The position numbers and the translations under genes were made by a program. The notes under the pieces are model-generated. The model did not search any database, was not told the origin of the DNA, and saw only the letters and a program-made list of their open reading frames with translations. A stretch of 57,011 nt of DNA, taken from positions 1 through 57,011 of the forward strand of contig WGNO01000065.1 in NCBI GenBank assembly GCA_016124525.1, in the 5' to 3' direction. The DNA is from Nostoc sp. RI_552. Its GTDB lineage: Bacteria; Cyanobacteriota; Cyanobacteriia; Cyanobacteriales; Nostocaceae. Positions 55,434 to 57,011 of this stretch are shown in pieces; position 1 is the stretch's first letter; every line of letters starts with the position of its first letter.

Positions 55434-56444
55434 ATGACTGATATTGCAATAATTGGTGCTGGTATGGCAGGTTTAGTCTGTGCCCAACGGTTAACTCAAG
55501 CTGGATATTCGGTGTTGGTTGTGGAAAAGTCCCGTGGTTTAGGGGGAAGACTCGCCACTCGCCGTTTACATGGAACTTGGGCAGATCATGGAGCCTGTTA
55601 TTTAAAGCCTAAAGGTGAATTATTCCGAAATTTTGTAAAATCATTAAGCGATCGCCATATTTTAAAAGTCTGGACAGATGAAACTCAACCCAACTTTGCA
55701 CCGCGTTATGTTGCACCTGGAGGAATGAGTGCCATCGGCAAGTTTCTCGCCCAAGGTTTACAAATCCAACTGAATCAACGTGTCACAGCTATTAACCCTA
55801 CCACTAACAATAGTTGGTGTCTGACTCTCGAAAGTAACGAAAAATTAACAGCTAAAGCCCTGGTTATAGCGATTCCAGCGCCGCAAGCCGTGACAATCTT
55901 AGCACCATTGGCAGAAGATGTATTAGATAAAGCATTTCTAGCCAATTTGAGTTCTGTGGAATTTTCTGCTTGTATCAGTGCGATCGCGGGGTATCCGGCG
56001 ACATCCCAACCATTACCACATTGGCAAGACCGTAAATTTACAGATGATGCTGTTCTGGGATGGGTGGGTTTAGATAGCAGCAAACGTCCCCATCCTCAGC
56101 AACCTGTATTTGTCTTGCAAAGTAGCGCTAATTTTGCCCAAATTCATTTAGAGTCATCAGATTTGCAACCGGTTGCACAGGATATGTTGCAACAAGCCGC
56201 CCAAAGTTTAGGGCTTCCCTGGCTAGCAACACCAGAGTGGATGCAGGTACATCGCTGGCGTTACGCTTTTCCTAGCCGTCCTTGGCCCAATCCTGTCTTA
56301 TCTGGCAAAACTTCCCCACCATTAGTATGTTGTGGTGATTGGTGTGGTGGTTATCTTGCGGAAGACGCAATGATTTCTGGGCTTGCTGCATCTGTGGAAA
56401 TTAATCATAACTTGAGCCAGCTACCCCTATCTGATTATGATTAA
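55434..56444 (+). CDS. Renalase-like FAD/NAD(P)-dependent oxidoreductase
   Basis: A 336-residue flavoprotein. The N terminus has the dinucleotide motif IAIIGAGMAGLVCAQRL, then VVEKSRGLGGRLATRR and TWADHGACYL, typical of renalase-like amine-oxidase-fold proteins in bacteria; the C-terminal FAD contact is LVCCGDWCGGYLAEDAMISG. The substrate is unknown. It is transcribed alone, divergent from the YaaW-like gene. Confidence 0.87.
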   Translation: MTDIAIIGAGMAGLVCAQRLTQAGYSVLVVEKSRGLGGRLATRRLHGTWADHGACYLKPKGELFRNFVKSLSDRHILKVWTDETQPNFAPRYVAPGGMSAIGKFLAQGLQIQLNQRVTAINPTTNNSWCLTLESNEKLTAKALVIAIPAPQAVTILAPLAEDVLDKAFLANLSSVEFSACISAIAGYPATSQPLPHWQDRKFTDDAVLGWVGLDSSKRPHPQQPVFVLQSSANFAQIHLESSDLQPVAQDMLQQAAQSLGLPWLATPEWMQVHRWRYAFPSRPWPNPVLSGKTSPPLVCCGDWCGGYLAEDAMISGLAASVEINHNLSQLPLSDYD

Positions 56445-56452
56445 TAACCTCA

Positions 56453-56602
56453 TTATAAGTCTTTCACTGGTAATAATTCATCAATTACGGACTGAAATGA
56501 TAGCGTTTTGTATTCTTTAATTTTGCGATAAAAAAAGGTAGAACGCAACCGATAGTTAATCCGATGAACCTCTATTAAAAGATTAGTTTTCTCTATGGAC
56601 AT
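56453..56602 (-). CDS. Small hypothetical protein, 49 residues
   Basis: The frame MSIEKTNLLIEVHRINYR.. to ..IDELLPVKDL is open for 49 codons, with a good ribosome site (AAGGAAG, 4 nt before the ATG at 56602). An in-frame ATG at 56620 is a weaker start. The peptide is basic in the middle and acidic at the end, with no membrane segment. It converges with the renalase-like gene and lies against the left end of the IS630 element, so it may have been cut off from a longer protein. I do not recognise the family. Confidence 0.55.
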   Translation of the reverse strand: MSIEKTNLLIEVHRINYRLRSTFFYRKIKEYKTLSFQSVIDELLPVKDL

Positions 56603-56680
56603 GGTACTTCCTTTTCCCATTTATAGCCTTTTCCAGTCTAATGATGTACAGTGATTAAGATAAGGTTGTGCATCTACTTG

Positions 56681-57011
56681 ATGGTGAAAATGAAAGCATA
56701 TTCTCTCGACTTTCGCCAAAAAATATTTGATACATACTTGGAAAGTGGAATATCACAACCTCAATTAGCAAAAAGATTCTGTATAAGTTTAAGTTTTGTG
56801 GGGAAATTACTAAAGCAATATAGAGAAACACAAAGTATTGCTCCTAAATTGAGGATAAAACAAACTCCTACAAAGCTCAATTCTGAACAACTTAATATTC
56901 TCCAAGAAATAGTTGAAGCCAAGAATGATGCCACATTGGGAGAAATTCGCTTAATTCTTCAAGAAAGAACAGGAGTAACAATTGGTATATCTACAGTAGA
57001 CCGGATGTTAC
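56681..57011 (+). mobile_element. IS630-type insertion sequence, transposase N-terminal part (cut by window end)
   Basis: The open frame MVKMKAYSLDFRQKIFDTYL.. continues to the window edge for 110 codons. It has the helix-turn-helix start of IS630/Tc1-like transposases (SQPQLAKRFCISLSFVGKLL, then LQERTGVTIGISTVDRM). Start could be 56681 or 56690. The DDE catalytic part lies outside. The left terminal repeat should be just upstream, around 56640-56680, but the right end needed to confirm it is not visible. It appears intact as far as it goes. Confidence 0.88.

Noticed and set aside
1..57011. CRISPR arrays, tRNA genes, prophage or integrative element borders
   Set aside because: No regularly spaced repeats, cloverleaf-like sequences, integrase genes or phage structural genes were seen on reading the window; HIP1 palindromes (GCGATCGC, at least 16 copies) are scattered and typical of cyanobacteria.

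Overview
The window looks like the chromosome of a filamentous, probably heterocyst-forming cyanobacterium (Nostoc/Anabaena-type). The evidence is AT-rich DNA with at least 16 copies of the HIP1 palindrome GCGATCGC, phylloquinone (men) genes, a CrtO carotene ketolase, a Ycf51 protein, a urea ABC transporter of the Nostoc type, sucrose synthase and a cyanobacteriochrome-like histidine kinase. There are no phage genes, integrases, CRISPR arrays or tRNAs that I can see. Apart from an IS630-type transposase entering at the right edge and a broken helicase gene at the left edge, this is ordinary chromosome with accessory islands.

Layout. 1-180: 3' end of an rRNA operon (5S rRNA and its terminator). 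304-948: remnant of a UvrD-like helicase gene. 969-7517: corrinoid synthesis; a cobalamin riboswitch precedes cobG-cobH-cobI-cobJ on the minus strand, with cobL divergent. 7765-13198: a sucrose-synthase-like gene followed by a GH65 phosphorylase/beta-phosphoglucomutase fusion. 13491-15170: crtO. 15272-20740: phylloquinone genes menF, menA, menC, menE and a DHNA-CoA thioesterase. 20975-23347: a kinase plus HopA1-domain pair resembling split Ser/Thr dehydratases of peptide natural-product pathways. 24142-28415: a DUF815 AAA ATPase, a membrane-anchored coiled-coil TerB_C protein and a BrxD/SngB-like ATPase. 28498-31100: glutathione reductase and peroxiredoxin, divergent from a PerR-type Fur regulator. 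31111-36367: a three-gene two-component operon. 36570-39023: hisG, an OmpR-type regulator and an acyltransferase. 39449-44629: urtABCDE. 44639-49758: an arsenic operon (arsR, PstS-like, GAPDH-like, arsJ, acr3). 49781-55332: aminotransferase, iron-type dehydrogenase, ycf51, O-antigen-ligase-like and YaaW-like genes. 55434-57011: a renalase-like FAD protein, a 49-codon ORF and the IS630 transposase start.

How genes work together. The cob genes cover several methylation and ring-contraction steps of corrin synthesis and are probably shut off by cobalamin through the riboswitch. The men genes cover isochorismate formation, succinylbenzoate steps, thioester hydrolysis and prenylation; menD and menB are elsewhere. 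The ars operon joins arsenite efflux with the GAPDH/ArsJ arsenate-detoxification pair, and has a promoter whose spacer is an ArsR-like operator.

The most promising unexplained items are the kinase/HopA1 pair with possible short peptide genes beside it, the Shango-like TerB_C/ATPase pair without its helicase, and the sucrose synthase homologue whose nucleotide-sugar site is altered while it sits next to a disaccharide phosphorylase. Identifications come from reading motifs and remembered family sequences, not from searches.
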